From positions 16,257,501 to 16,321,500 of the forward strand of contig CM050656.1 of the NCBI GenBank assembly GCA_027574665.1: a stretch of 64,000 nt of DNA, read 5' to 3'. The first letter of the stretch is position 1. Every line of letters starts with the position of its first letter. The stretch is from Rhynochetos jubatus (lineage: Eukaryota > Chordata > Aves > Eurypygiformes > Rhynochetidae). This document shows, in pieces, positions 42,101-57,100 of this stretch. Position numbers and translations under genes: made by a program. A model generated the notes under the pieces. The model had not been told where the DNA came from. It made no database searches and saw only the letters and a list, made by a program, of their open reading frames with translations.

Positions 42101-45100
42101 ACCTGGTTGTCCTGTATGTGTCACGTGATGGCACTCAAGATGATCTGCTTCATAACCTTCCCCGGCACTGAGGTCAGACTGACAGGCCCGTAGCTCCCCA
42201 GATCCTTCTTCCAGCCCTTCTTGTAGACAGACACCACATTTGCTAACCTCCAGTCAACTGGGACCTCCCCAGTTAGCCAGGACTGCTGATGGAAGTGGCT
42301 TGCTGGGCGCTTCTACCAGCTCCCTCAGTACCCTTGGGTGGGTTCCATCTGGCCCCACAGACCTGTGTGTGTGTCTAAGTGGTGTAGCAGGTCGCTAACC
42401 ATTTCCCCTTGGATTTAGGGGACTTCATTCTGCTCCCCCTCCCTGTCTACCACCACATGGCGTTTCCATGATACTTTCCATGAGCAGTACTACTCTTAAA
42501 CTAGCAACTCTCTGGTTAAATCTACTCATGATGGATTTTATAGCACTAATGCTGGAGCTATGGCAGTGTCATGCATCAGGTTTGTTTGGATAAATGATCT
42601 TCGAAACTTCAAATTTTCTACTCTGTTGTATACAGCAATGCACAGAAAACAAAAACTCCTTAAACAAATACAGTATTCCTCTATACCGACTCCTGGATAT
42701 AATGTTTCTCACATCTATTATTTTTACAATATTACAGTTTTATTTCCCAAGTATTTGCTTTACCAGTGATGATATTTTAATTTCTTTATTTTCTATGACT
42801 TTTCAATAGCTATGGAACTGAATTGTCCACTGAGTTTTTAATTCCTCCAACTGAAATCTTCAACTTTGGTTTCATAAGTAATATTTCACTGAATATAGCA
42901 CATACAATTATCAAATTGTAAGCACAGCACTCATCTAGGGCAGTATATATCCTAACTACATACTTAGCAGAGGACCTCACATCTGTAATGGTTAAATTAA
43001 GAAGCATTAAGCTGAGGTACTTCCTGTGAAGGTTCCCATCCAGTGACATTTGCAAAGGATCCTGATTTTACAAAAACTAAACTCTGTAAATGTGTAAGAT
43101 ACACCATCTCCTTCTTCATCAAGACACAGGATAAATTTTAGCCTGGCATTCACTTTACCAAAACAGTCAAAGAGCATATTCTCACTTCCCACTGCTGCAG
43201 CCTATTAGTAAGTTGTAGGAAAAGAAATTTCCGACTACTTGTCACACACATCTATTGAAAAGACCTTTCAAATGTAAAGAGAGATTAAGTGAATGACTCT
43301 ATAAACCTAAAATCAATTTAATAAAATATTACATTCTTTCAATAACAGGGATTTAATCTCTGTTCAGTCTGTAGGACAGCATGAATGTTTTAGAAGGGAT
43401 CTCGTTCTTTATTAAATTGCTAACAATAGAGTTCAAAAAGTAAAAAAAAAATATAAGCCATAAAAATCCTATTACACAGAACGGTGTTAGTGGCTATCAT
43501 TGAGCAGATCTTTTATTAGAGACAATCATAAAGTTCATTCTAACCACTCATTTCTAAACTTCACAAATTGTGAGAGTGCTAACCCCCTTTTTCATAGCTT
43601 AAGCAGAAGCCTGGTTTTCCATGGCAGTTTAATACAAATCCAAGCTGTCATGCTCTGCCTACTTTATTGTCTTGGCACTGGAGTTCACAGAGAGTGAGGA
43701 AGCTGATTCCAATGATCCACATGAAGATTAACCTCACCAAAAATTATTTATCACTGGTCCTTGATCATCTGAGGAATAATTGCTACAAGCACTAGTGCCA
43801 TCACAGGGAAGGGGTCAGGGACCATGCCTTCAACAAAGGACAGTAGGAGGGCAGAGTTCTTGCAGCTGATACATTGGTCAGTTCAAGCACCACACAGCTG
43901 CTTCGTACAGGTGTGCTTTCCCATTTAACCTAGTCCAATGTGATCGCAGGCTCCCAGAAAGCATTGGTGCTGCCCCTCTCTTACTCCTACCTTCATGTCA
44001 CTTCATTCTTCCCTGCATCAGACCCAGTGTTGGGAAGTCCCTGCGTGAGAAAGTTCTGCAGGCTGATTTAGTGTAAAATTGTGGTTTACTTGGAATGGTA
44101 AATGACATGTTCATCCAAACAGCAACCAGAAACATCTCATCCAACAGACATGACCACCAGATAGAGGCAAGTTGCTAGACCAGCTCTTTGGGCAACTGCT
44201 CACAGAAACACCATATTATATATTAAATCAAACTGAAGTCTTTTTCACTCTTTATTCACTGGAAAAGTGCTAAAAGTAGGAGTTACTACTGAAGGCAAGC
44301 ACTGAGCCAGTTAAAGTCATGTGTGCTCAGTGGATTCACCGCTACTGTTTGAGAGCAAAAAGAACCCATGTACAAGCATCAGAGAGAGGAACAAGACAGC
44401 AGACAGCAGGGGAAAGAGCCCCAAAAATGGCTCTCCAAGGCAGCAGAGGAACAGGCTGCCTGGACACAAAAATCACTGAAAGGAAGTCTTTTTTGTTATA
44501 AATAAATATAACTAAAAAAAGGAAAGGATTGAACCGCAGAGCGAGATGAGTAGTCTCATCAGTTGCGCTTCCTAATGGTGACTGGAAAGGTTCTAAATGT
44601 TGCTGAACACATGGGTCAAGGTGCAACTGAGCTTTTACAGCTTCTCTTTTATACATAAGTACATACACACTTATCACATAATTGAAATGCTGACCTTGCT
44701 GAAGACCATGGGAGGGCAGCGTTAATGGCACTCTCTGCTCACCTAACCGATTGTCAGTGCCTATGCACTGGTCCTTTGTTAACACTGCCTCACTGCCTGA
44801 TACAGAAATGCTTTGTGAAACACATACACTTTTTATTGAAGAATATGAGTAAAACAGGTGCTCTCTGTTGCAAACCTACAAAGAAAATAAATTGTTCCTT
44901 TTCAAACTTACAATAAGCTTCAATAGAGGTTTTAAGAGAATGTGAGTCAAATCAACGAATATTTGAAAACTCATGTTTTTATAGAGATGCATTTTCAGGT
45001 TTTATTATGTTTTTACAGACTCCTGGGAGTAGAAGAAAGGGAATTTCCCATGTTTAAAATTCATATTTATAAAGCTCAGAATTCCTTTGTTAAAGTTATT

Positions 45101-48100
45101 AACTAGTCATTTCTGGACATAATGTTAACAATTCTACTTTACACAATAATGTAACTATCATAATATTACTTTTCATACTATTCTTATTTGAACTTCGTAT
45201 AACTTTAACAAGACACTGAAATGAGAAGTGAGCCCTTCTCAACAGAGGAACAGTGCAGGCTGCTCAGCCTCACATCAGAGATTGCCAGACAGTGCTTCAG
45301 TAAGAAACATGAACTGTATTTTAAATAAGCTCTCTAGGTCTAACCTCGTTGGTTCTCTATGTATTTTAAATAAGCTGAAATTTGATTTACACCTTTTTAA
45401 TGTATTTTGAAACATGCCAGAAAGAATACTTTGAGCTTGCATTCTGTTCAGAGCAAAGAAACCATCATGTTCTCCTCAGCAGATATTCATAAAATAAATA
45501 CAAATACTCTTCAAATGGCAGTCCAAGAGCTGTGCCTGATTGTGTAAGGCGGTCAACACTTCCTTCAAACAGAATGCTTAAGTCCTCTTAACTATGGTGA
45601 CTGTTAAGAGCAATCTGAATATCGCAGGGGATTGTCTGTACCTGATAAAATTACTCAAAATGTTCTCTATCCACCGTTGGAATGTAATTCACATGCTCTG
45701 AGGAAAGCTGACACAATATGCAGCTGGCAGAATATTTTTCTAACAGTCCTCAGTTATAAAGAAACAATAGCCAGCCTCACAATAACACCCATATGGGCTT
45801 ATATCTGCGTGGAAACTTCAGAAGCATAACAAATTTGGGTGCCCGTAATGCCAGTTCAGTCACTTTTCCAATCAGAATCTCACCTTAAGTTCTCTGTTTG
45901 AATAAGAGCTGAAGTTTTTTCCCCTTGACAATTAATTTGCAGCACATCTGCTTCGCATGGTCATCTATATGCATTTATCAGGTCATCAACAAGGCACATA
46001 TTTCCCTATTTCAAGACAATAAGAGAAATCCCAAAAGACCACACAGAAAGGTTTTCTAGGTATTTGTTTCTCTTACTCTCTTTTGCTTCATTCAAGCAAC
46101 CTTTCCACATCGTGCCCCTACGCACTATTGCTGAATTTTAGTCATTTCACTGTGCATGTCTGAGGAGAGCCTGACTGTCTTCTCCCAAAGTCCACTTCAG
46201 GTCTGCAGGTAGATCCCACAAAGCCCTTCCTTTTCAGGCAAAGTAAACCCAGTTCACCCATCTCCTCTTCATACAGCATGTGCTCCAGCCCTTTAGGCAC
46301 CTTAGCACCTTCCTGCTGAACTCACTCCAGTTTTTCTATGTCTCTCCATTACTCTGGGGAATAAAAGTGGACAGAATCTTCCAGATGTGACCTAACAGGT
46401 GCCAAATAGATCACTGCCATCAATGTGTGGGTCCAGTTAGCTGGCATCACTGTAAGAACACATTATTGACTCATGCTCAACACATTGAGAGAGAGAAGGT
46501 GTGACTGAATCCGGTTCATTTTGCTGAAGGTTGGCCATTTTCCACAAGCCATGTTGCCGACTGAGATGCAGAACTTGATCTCAAACAAAAAAGATTGCAT
46601 TTCATTGGCGTCTGAATTGTTCCTGTGATCCCATTTTTCATAAAGCTGATGCATAAATGTAATGAGATACATTTGATACGTATTTCCTCAAGGCTGTAGG
46701 TGAAATAGTACAAGAAACGCAAATACCATTACCCTATATATTCAGCTGTCTGGTATCTGTATATAAATTCACTCATGTAAGGGGCTAAATAATGGCTATA
46801 TGGAACAAAGTGTCTTGCTTTGTCAAATATGATCATGGGTGAGAAATTTTAAGTCTTGGGCAAAACCACTATGTTAAGAAAATTGCTATTCCCATAAAAT
46901 AACCCTTAAAGAAAAGTACTGTCCCTTATTTTTCATGTGGCTATCCCTAGTTACCAGACAAGAAAGATGGTCGCTGATTAATCTGAAAGACAGCGGTGTT
47001 TTAAAGTACTCTTGATAACATACCAGTGACACTGTCACAACAGCTACTCATAATAACCGGTTTCCAAAGCACTGTGTATGTACCTGTCTGCTGAGAGACA
47101 ACTATTTGGAATTCAAAGATCCAAGAACCGGGACACACACATGACTAGGTTGTGTTAATATAACGCCAGTAATTTTACCATGTAGGCACATCTTAAAGAT
47201 TGTAGGCAAAAACTGAATTGTACGAGGGGCCCCGAAAGCACAAGCAAATTACGATAGCAAAGGCCTTGAAAATCCAGAGTCCCTGAGATATACACTGATC
47301 ATGGTGGCCAAGCAGTGTTCACTACAGGAATGCAGCCTTGTAAATTATATAACATTGGGTTTAGGGATAACAAAAGAGAATACAGCGCAGAATCCAAGAA
47401 ATGTACAACAAACCACTTACGGCAAGACTTGCGGAGACAATGCAAAATTGCTGGCCAGTACAGCAGCGAATGGATGGTGACGAACAGCCAGTAAGTGGAC
47501 GGCAGCAGCAAATTCATAAAATCAACCCTAAGTGAAGCTAAGAGCAAAGAGGAAGAGACCTTCACAATCAACAGTGTTTTCTTCCTCGTGAGGAACACAA
47601 GACAGTGACAACTTGCTATAACCACCTACCCATCTTTTTTTTTTTTTTTTGAGAAGTAGACCTCTCCAGCCCCTTGTTGGCCTTTGGATCTCCAGCGGCA
47701 CAGGCAGGGTAAACATAACAGAAGAGAAAGGAGTAGATACCAGAAAGCTTGTTTATGTGAGCTTTAGCTACGTTATTAATAGGAATTAGCCATAATTGGA
47801 CACTCTGGCCTAAGATGTCCAAGGTCCTTTTAACTGGACAGATAACAAAGTTTGGAATAGATTTTGCTAGTTCAGTTACACTAAATAATAAATTTGTGTA
47901 TCTGTGTATAAGGTGAGTTTCTGTCACCCACATAAATGACAAGGGAAGTTGAGTACCCTGTACTTGAGGCAGTTATTAAAATGTGATCTTTTCCCCCAAG
48001 GATCACAACTTTGTGATCCCAAATGGATATAATGAAGTTGAATAGGCTAGGCTCCATCCAAGAACTTCAATGTATGTTTTTTCTATGTACATAAAATAAC

Positions 48101-51100
48101 CTAGCTTGCAAATTTCGGTCAAAAAGGGTAAAACTGGATTTTCTGGGAACAGATGGAAGATCTAGGTAGCTGTTGCTACTCAGAAAAGATGGAGGCTGCT
48201 GGGACTGAACCGATGCTTGCCAGAAACATCTGGTGCCACAAGATGGCAATCATGCATTTCGCACAGCCCTCACATCAGCAGAAGGTTCCGGAAGTTCAGA
48301 AGCATCACAGAGCAGGACAGCTACATCGAATCAGGGGAATATAAACAACGTCATCTAAGGAAAGCAGAGTCATTATAATGTTGCACAATTTATTTCTTAT
48401 AATAGCTTATTAAGCTATCTTTATAACAGAAAATCTACATGAGCTCTAGAAACATGAAACTAGATTTACCATCCTAATCCTATTTTGGCAATTTTCCCAC
48501 AACACTGGGAACATTCAGGGCCTTGTGATTAGTATTTGTTACTACTGTTAGAAAGAACGATTCACTCCCCTAAGCAGGGTTTGGCAAGAGGGAAATGGTT
48601 GAAAAATAGTGGAAAGCTGGGGAAGAAGCCGGAACTGTTTTAGTGAAAAAGAAACCCAACCTGTATCTACACATACATATACACACACACTGTATATCTA
48701 TTATGTATAGTCTATATATATATATATATACACACTGCATATTTGAGCTTTACCACACTACATACAGTATACATACTGTGTGCCTACATATACATACTGT
48801 GTGTTTGTTCCGAGAGTGCTGCAAAAAACATGAACAAGCACAGTAGAAATTAGTGGATGAGTAAATGAATTACTAAATTTCAAAGTTCAAAATTTATGTT
48901 AGTTTGGTTCAATATCTGGCAAAATAAGTTGAAGGATATCTGTATCACCAAAAATAGAAAAGGAAATAATTGGACTTCTATATTTTAAAAAAATAATAAT
49001 AAACAGTACATAACTCCAAGTCTTGAAGTATTCTCCAGCAACTCAAAATACCAAAGCAGCATTTACTACTTCATGAGAACCCTCCCTCACAAACAAGGAG
49101 TCTGGGATAGTATGATTTTCCTCTGAGACCCATTATCATAAATGCTGAATAAGGCCCCTATAGTCTCCATACTACATGTAAATATCCATGGAGATAGAGG
49201 AGTGTCCCTCAGAATGGATTCACTACACAGGCTGATTCACCATCTCTCATAGAAGAGGTCTGTCACCATTTGCTACAGGTCTGGATAAAATGAATACGCA
49301 GACAAATTTCAGTCTGCACTTAACCAGCTACACTTATATGCGAGCTACGAGCAACCTAGAGATGATAATCTGGAAGTGTAGAGCTCAACCAAAGGGATAG
49401 TCTTTGCTCGACAAAAAGAGAAGATGCCAATGTAGTACAGATTAACTTCATGTCATGTGCTGCTTTTGGCTAGCACATCAGAGCCAGCAAATACGCCTAC
49501 GTCTGCATGGCAACAGGGAAGGAATTTACATTTTCCTAATTAAAATTATACCGAACCCTTGAGAGAAATAAGCAGGACAAAACAACTGTTGACAGTATTA
49601 ATGGCCTGAGAACAAGGTTATAATTCAGTAAATTAATTGTTTACATTTTGCTTATCAGTAGCCAAATCATATTCATGATTTATAATCAATAGAATGATTT
49701 TTAATAATTTGCTTTTATCGTCCAGCTGTACAGCCTCCCAACCAGTTAACATAATGATATAAGACAATCTGAAAAAGAGACAAGTGAACTCCACGTGTAT
49801 GTTATTAATAGTGTAATTAAAGAGACAATAACAAACCTCAAACATTCCTGGCTGAAAATGTGTTCAAGCACCACTTAACCTTAACTGTACCAGTGACGTC
49901 TCAGAGGACAAATGTTTCTTCCAGTCCACTGACACCAATTGTTTGACAGCATTTCATGTATACTGAATCAGTTTCCTCTGTTTACGTGGGTGCTTTTAAA
50001 AGCCGCAGGAGCGGAAAAGAACACATAGCCCCGAGAAAAGAAAATTAAGACCACACGTTCACAAAAGTTGCCAGAGATGTATACAGGGTCATACTGATGA
50101 AGGAAATCTATGTAGCACCCAACTGCGATAAACAAAGTCCTTCAGCTACAATAACAACTGAATTAACGTGGTATTTCTCATTAAAACTTTCAAAAACACC
50201 TGAAATGCAACATTCCTCCAGGAAGACAATTACCTTTACTTGAGTCTCCAAAAATCCCTGCAAGGCAGTGTTTCCATATGGATGCTGCAGAAAAAGCACC
50301 ACCTATGTACTCAACAACAATACTTCCTGCAATGCACTGATTTTCTTACATAGATATGGATTCAGCTGGGGCTTTGCCAACTTTACTCTTAAAGATTTAC
50401 TTTATATTTGTTTAAAGAGGTTTACCTCTAGGAGCCATGGTTTTAGTTTTCTGTCCAGCAGAATATCAAATCCCAGGACTTCAAAGCAGACACTGTCACT
50501 TCCTGGTGCTTGCCCTGGCCTGCACATGCGATAAGCATGAAGAACATGTGGCTCTGCAACTATGAGAGTCTTCACTACTAACTCCTGTAGGGATGTTTTT
50601 CAGAAAAATTCATCAGGAGAGAAGACACCAGTATATATAGAACTAATGTGTTTCATGCTTTAATCTTCTAAACTTCATTCAAGCATCCACCAAAAAGAGT
50701 ATTTAAAATACCAAATAAATGGTCTATAATAAATAACACTATTCCTATGGAGTCAAAGACGGATTTTTTTATATAGCTCTAGAGTGTATTCTAATATTTT
50801 CCATAGTACATACATACTTTTAGATATGTAATAACTTAAATACTAAAGGCATAATGGAACCACAGTATAGCAATCTTCACCCATTTCATTTTGCAATACA
50901 ATTTTCAACAAATATTCTCAGAATCATATGTACAGGTGATGCCTAAGCTCTAACAATCTGAAGCCTATTCCTCACCTGAAGACACCTGTGACGTAACCAC
51001 TAACTTCTATGGCGCAGGTTCAAGTACACGGATATATGCAAGACTGACTATGGTTTTGTAAATATTCTCACATAAAATTCACCTCATACTGTAGAAAAGC

Positions 51101-54100
51101 CTCCAAAAATTTAAATGGGATCATTCCTTTGTATCATATTATTTACGTAATTGTTTGACAGGGCTTTTGTCCCTCAGCAAAAGTTTAACATTAAAATTAT
51201 AATCAAACTCTGAATTTAGTCTCATATAAAACATAATCATCATTTATAGTATGTCCTTTGTGGCATGCACTGCCAAGCATTTGGATTACTAAAGTTTAAA
51301 AAAATCATTCTGGACTCTAGTAAAGTGGATGGCAGAAGCAATTAATTTTCTAAGAATACACACACACATATTAAAGAAAAGCGTATTAGTTTTATCTTAC
51401 TGAAATATCACTCCAGAATTTGGACACATCTAGATTATTTGTTTCTAGAAACTCGGTAAACCATTTTATGGAGCGTTTGCTTCCTTTGTCTTCCGTTTCG
51501 TCCCGTTCAAAGTGTTCATTATGTTTATTGACAGAGTAGTTAGTCAGATGCATATATAATTGACTCTAAAAAAAGGGAGAAAAGACATTAAAAACCCCTT
51601 AACTACAACTCTCGAATACTCAATTCAAAATAATGAAAAGAAAAAAAAATGTTAAATCAATAATGACGTAGACAAACAGTTCATATTTGCAAACACAGTA
51701 TGTGCAGATTTAGTGTTTCTGATTGTTTGAGATTGCATCTACTGAATGTTCTAACCTTCTTATAACGAAACCTGTGCTCGTATTTAAGCCAGTTACAGTC
51801 AGCTCATCTACCACTCAACATCTGGTTAGGCTATATGATATATCTGCATTTTTACAGGTCTGTATGTAAACAGCTACCTAAAAAAGTGAAGAGCAATTAT
51901 CATAACTTACAGAATGATTACATTCCACAGGAAGCAAACAATAAAGATGGTATTTTGAAGTGCTACTTTAGAAGTGCTAAAAAATACTCTGGCATCTGTT
52001 TCACAGACAATCCCACATTTCAGTTTTCACTGTAGTTTATTTATGTGAAATGTTCCATGATAGTGATACTTCAAAATATTTTTTTACATATAAACTCATC
52101 TGCCATGCTGATATCTGCCAAAATTGCTCATTTTTGAATGGCTTTTAGTCATACATCAGAGGAAGGTAAATTTCAAGATATGCATTACATAAATGAGTGC
52201 TATAGTCCCTTTGTAGAGCAAAATGTCACCAGTAATAGACTCATGTTACCAGTTGCACTAAAAAAAAAAAAACCACCACAAAAAAAACCCCACCCTTTCC
52301 AAGGCCAATTTATAAAACATCATTTATACATTTACATTATCTCTCAGTACAGATGTTAATTCAGTTTCCCATGATGACTGTTCTCATCACAGTGACAGTT
52401 CTCTGTCATGTTTGATACCCTGAGTGTGGTTGAAGTTCTAAGCTGACCATAAGCCTCCTGTTCCAATTCCTTTTTGATAAGACAGCCAATAGAGAACACA
52501 AGCCTTATGCTGTCATTTATCTCACTACACTTCGTTATGTTTAAAAAAAGTCATGAAATTAACAAAGCCAATCAACTTAATTGCAGGCTAGTTAACAATA
52601 TATTGTATTAGCGCTACAAGTAATGAATTTCTCCCATGGCTTCCAATTACTGCTTTGAGAATCATTCTGGAACCTATTGGTTCTGAGTTGTTAAAAATGT
52701 CATCTTTCCATAAAACACAAAGTATTTCAGACAAAAGCAATTATTTTTCAGAGTACAAAAAATGAAAGTGTGTTTAGAACGTTTGTTAAACACCTGAACT
52801 AATCTTTAGTCTGAAGTTATCTGGAACAATGTCACTGTGGAACAATGTCATCCAAAGAACAGTATAATGATACTGTGACAAACCAGGTTAGTTCTTAAAA
52901 CAGACAAACTCCAAGATGAACAGTTTGAGAGAACGGAAGCAACTGCCTGTTCTCTTTATCCACTCAGAGTATACTTCAGTGCTGCTAATGCTCAGATTAG
53001 TAACAGTAAAAAATATTAAAAGCAAACTATTCCAAATATAATATTGGAATTCTTCCAAATTTGTACTGGACTTCAAATTACACCTGCATTCTTCAAAGGA
53101 GCATTAAGGGACAGTCACAATTTTAAGTGACAAACCTGCAAAAAGACTCTCCATGTGCTGTGTCACATAATTACACTGAATCGGCTCTAAAAGTACGTGG
53201 TATGGAACAGGAAACATACAGTAGCAACAGAGCAGAGAGTGAGTTGTAAGAATCTTGAATAGACTGAAGTCTTCCAGTGCTTCAAATCTACTTCTTTCTT
53301 AACAGACATCTGCATTTTGGTGTGTGCCAGAAGAGAGGTGTGACACCTCTCACAGGGGAAGATGCTATACAGCGAACAGGAGGATTAGTGTCCAAACACT
53401 TCAGCATGTCCCTTACCATTTCTAGGTTCTTTGCAAGTTTACAGGCAGCCCCGCTGTATCATCCTAAAGTGGCCAAGTACATACTCCTTTCCCTGCTGAC
53501 GCAGTCACTGCCAGACGGCACCAGCAGCAGATCCCTCACCTTCAGGGACTGCAGTGACCACTCTCACACACTGGGCTTTGCATCGCTGGTTTTCTGGTTT
53601 TTGCACAGGTTCCCAACAAAACGACTGAAATGTTGCAGAATCCACAGCAGAAGCTCTAAACTTCAGGGCTGTTAAACAAGGATCTAGCAGGAGATACACC
53701 TTATCCTCCACCCTACCCCACTGCAAACTGATCTCAGATAGATAAAAAAGCAATGTAACTGGTCTTGAAGTGATTTTCTTTACTTCATTTTTTCTGGGTT
53801 GAGTGTCAATAACTGACATCCTTTGCTTTCTTGTAGGAAATATTTAAACTTTTTAGCATACGTACATGCAAAATCATATAATATTTTTATACATAAACAA
53901 TAATATTTCTCTATTTGTGATTTTGATAGAAAAGCATGAATTCAATATCTTTATTTTTTTTCCCTTCAGTGACAATGCAAAAATTCAGCCGAATGAGTAT
54001 CATCATATTAAATCTCATGTCACAACTCATTCTACCTCCTCCAAACACTACACAGGTAAAATTCTACATACATAAACAATACATTGGAATGGATTCCAAC

Positions 54101-57100
54101 TTACCAAATTCGAGTCACTGGGTGGATGATACTTTTCCGTGCCCATTCTCACCAGTCCATCATGATATAAAAATACTTTTAATGGATCACAGGAGGTTAC
54201 AAGTATATACACACGTAAATCAAACTTGTAGCCTTCCATAAGAAATGGTTTGTCAAGATATTCCTGAACAATCAAGTGATCCTGAGCTTGCAACTTTTCT
54301 CCATTTCTTATTAAAGAGATCCTGGTAAAAACAAAAGTTATTTTAAAAACATGGAACACGACATTACTCTTCAAAACACCTTTTCACAGTCACCCAGGCA
54401 GTCAAGCTAAAGTCTACCTGGAGAAAGCGACTTGCGTATCTGATTTGTATGACAGACAAAAGTGCTATTCGCTTACTTGGCTGTTGGTTTCCTGTCCTCT
54501 ATGGTGCTTCACTGGATGACAAAAGGCAATGAACCATTTCAAAATAACTTTCTGCTTTCTTTGATTCAACAATTAGTAATAATGGGTTCCCTCTACACTT
54601 AGAAATTGTTTGGCACAACGACCAGTCTCCAGCTTTTGTGATTATTCTTCCCCAAGCAGCTCTAAAAATAGACCCCCAGCCTTTGTTACAACATTGGGCC
54701 CGAGGTACAGGTTGCAAAGAACTTTCGGTGCTAACCTGACAGCAATGATGTTTGCAAAGCAGGACTGATCGGTACAACTAAGGGTGGCATACATGAAGTT
54801 CAGTGTTTGTGTATTCCAGTTTCCCCGCATCAGAATGAAAAATGGTTTATATACAGACTATAAATTGGCAGTCCCTATCTACACAGACTTTTAAATAATT
54901 TTAATAGCTAATATTTTTCAGTGTATCATTATTAACCCTGAATTCCCATAGCTTTGTTGCCTTAATCTTACCCTCTATTATTTATGATACATTTCAGTGT
55001 TCTGGTGCTGAATACTCCTAATACACTGAAGTACTTTCCAGGTATTCTCTGAAATACACTGCTACCTTTCCTTTCAGATTACCATTGCCCTTATCAAAAG
55101 GACTGAAAAATAAGGAAATCGAAAAGTTTGAGGGTTTTACAGTAATTCTGACATATTTTTTAATAACTAAGAGCTTCACTATACTGTATAATCCAAATTG
55201 GTGTTCAAAGCAGTAAAAGCTAAAACTGAAATATTTAAATACAAGACCAGAGTTAAGAATGAAAATGCAGTATTTATCTCATTGCTTTTTACTGTGCAGC
55301 CATGTCACAGGCAAAAAACAGTTTCAAGTGCAGATCGCAGCCTCTTCAGGGGTGTCCCTCCTCCAACATGGGTGTCACTGCCTTCCAAGAATGCACCTCC
55401 AGCCACACCCCCAACAGTGTCTCCTGTTTCTCCTCCACCTCATGCCTGCCACTCTTAAATATGTGTGTGCTTCTCTAACTGGCTGCAGTTCTGGCAGGCA
55501 GTGGGGTGGTGGGTGGGTTTCAGAGCTATGGGAGATCCTGACCTTCTCCCACACGTGACACGCCTGCAGCCCCCAACCACCAAAACTTGCCATCTATGCC
55601 CAATACAATCTCACCACATAAGCATAACAGATTAATAAATATATTCTTTAGGTAAATTCCCAATAAAAATAATCCTGATCTCAAGAATTATTTGAGCCTC
55701 AGCACAAAATGCATTTTCTAATTATGCCACCTTCAGAACAATATTAAAATTCCACTTCCATTTAGCTGTTTCTGATTGTTAAGCCCTTGTCCAATACATG
55801 AACTTTCTTATACTGATCACATAAATTTAACTACAAGCTCCTTACTAATACACAGCTTCTGTTAATGTGTAAATAGCACTGGATTTCACCTTTAATGTGT
55901 AAGAAGACTGAAGTTAGCATGCAACTTACCCATGTCCCATTGCACCGTTAGCTGGTTTGACTATGAAAGTTTTCTGTCTACGTTTCTTCTTCAGTTCTTT
56001 TACATAGTTCTGAAACTGTGTGTATTCTGCAGGGAAGATCCATGTTCGAGGAATAAAACTATACTCCTGAGGCTGACTCTTGATCATTCTGCAAAAAAGT
56101 GTAGCTGAGTTAAAATCTTTTAATTACTTTGATGTATCAATCCTCAGGATTAAAAAGCATTTACAATAATTTGACAAGGAAACTTTTTTAGCAAAATGCT
56201 GTAATATGAAAGCAAGCTTCTGCAGCTGTTTAAGAACAGTTAGAGCTCAGTAATATATTCATACTTTAAGAACAACAAAAGCAAACTATCTTGGTCATTT
56301 TTGCTTATCATCATATCGTATTTGCTTATTATGCTGGCATCCATCTCATTTCTTTGCATGCATCTCACTCCTGTTACAGTTTTTGTTCAGTTACTCAAAT
56401 AATTTAATGCTGTTCCTATTCTTAAACGTATGGGTGGTGAGGCACTGGGACAGGTTGCCCAGAGAAGCTGTGGGTGCCCCATCCCTGGCTGTCTGCAGGG
56501 CCAGGCTGGATGAGGCTTGGAGCAACCTGGTCTAGTGGAGGGTGTCCCTGCCCATGGCAGGGGGGTTGGAACTAGACGGTCTTTAAGGTCCCTTCCAACC
56601 CAAACTGTTCTATGATTCTTTGTTCTATACCCTGTAACACAGGGTGGACACATCTAAAATACAATATCGACAGACCAATAGAAAATGAAAAATTAACTGA
56701 CACAGCAAGTTCCCCAACTCTGATTTTTTTTACAAATGGCACTGTGATGAATTTTAATACTTTTTAATTAATTACAGATTTAGGTATACTTCCACTTTTG
56801 TAATGAAAACTAATAGTATCAGGATAACTTAAATGTAAAAGAGACTTAAAATATAATTTAAATTTTTCATTTCTACTATGAGCCTACATAATAATCCTAA
56901 TGCAGCATAAGACAGTTTTTCTTTAAGTGGCTCAAATACTAATGGAAAAAGCAGAGCTGCCAACCACATCTGTAAGGCTCGGACTGTATCCAAGCCCTAC
57001 TGGTATAATAGATACACTGTCACCAGATTGTTTAGCCAACTACCCAACAAACACTCTGTAGAAACCCCAATAGCTACAGTAGTCCTGAAGCATTGCATGA

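Larger units (their letters stand above)
38408..50425 (-). other. TTLL7: TTLL7 intron 8 (longest, 12 kb)
   Basis: Contains an internally deleted CR1 (41604-42460), an old CR1 fragment (46235-46425), a T-run at about 47637-47650 and a TA/CA-rich patch at 48660-48800. Several ORFs of 60-147 codons have no recognisable motifs. It separates the exons carrying E348 and N350 of the active site. Confidence 0.85.

Noticed and set aside
44342..44785. 147-codon minus-strand ORF in intron 8
   Set aside because: No recognisable motif, no good splice sites in phase with exons 8 and 9, and an ordinary chance length for a 12-kb intron.
47299..47942. Two hydrophobic minus-strand ORFs near a T-run, briefly resembling a membrane protein fragment
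   Set aside because: No true receptor or envelope motif could be identified. The donor-like GCC|GTAAGTGG has no in-phase upstream exon, because the candidate acceptor leads straight into TGA.
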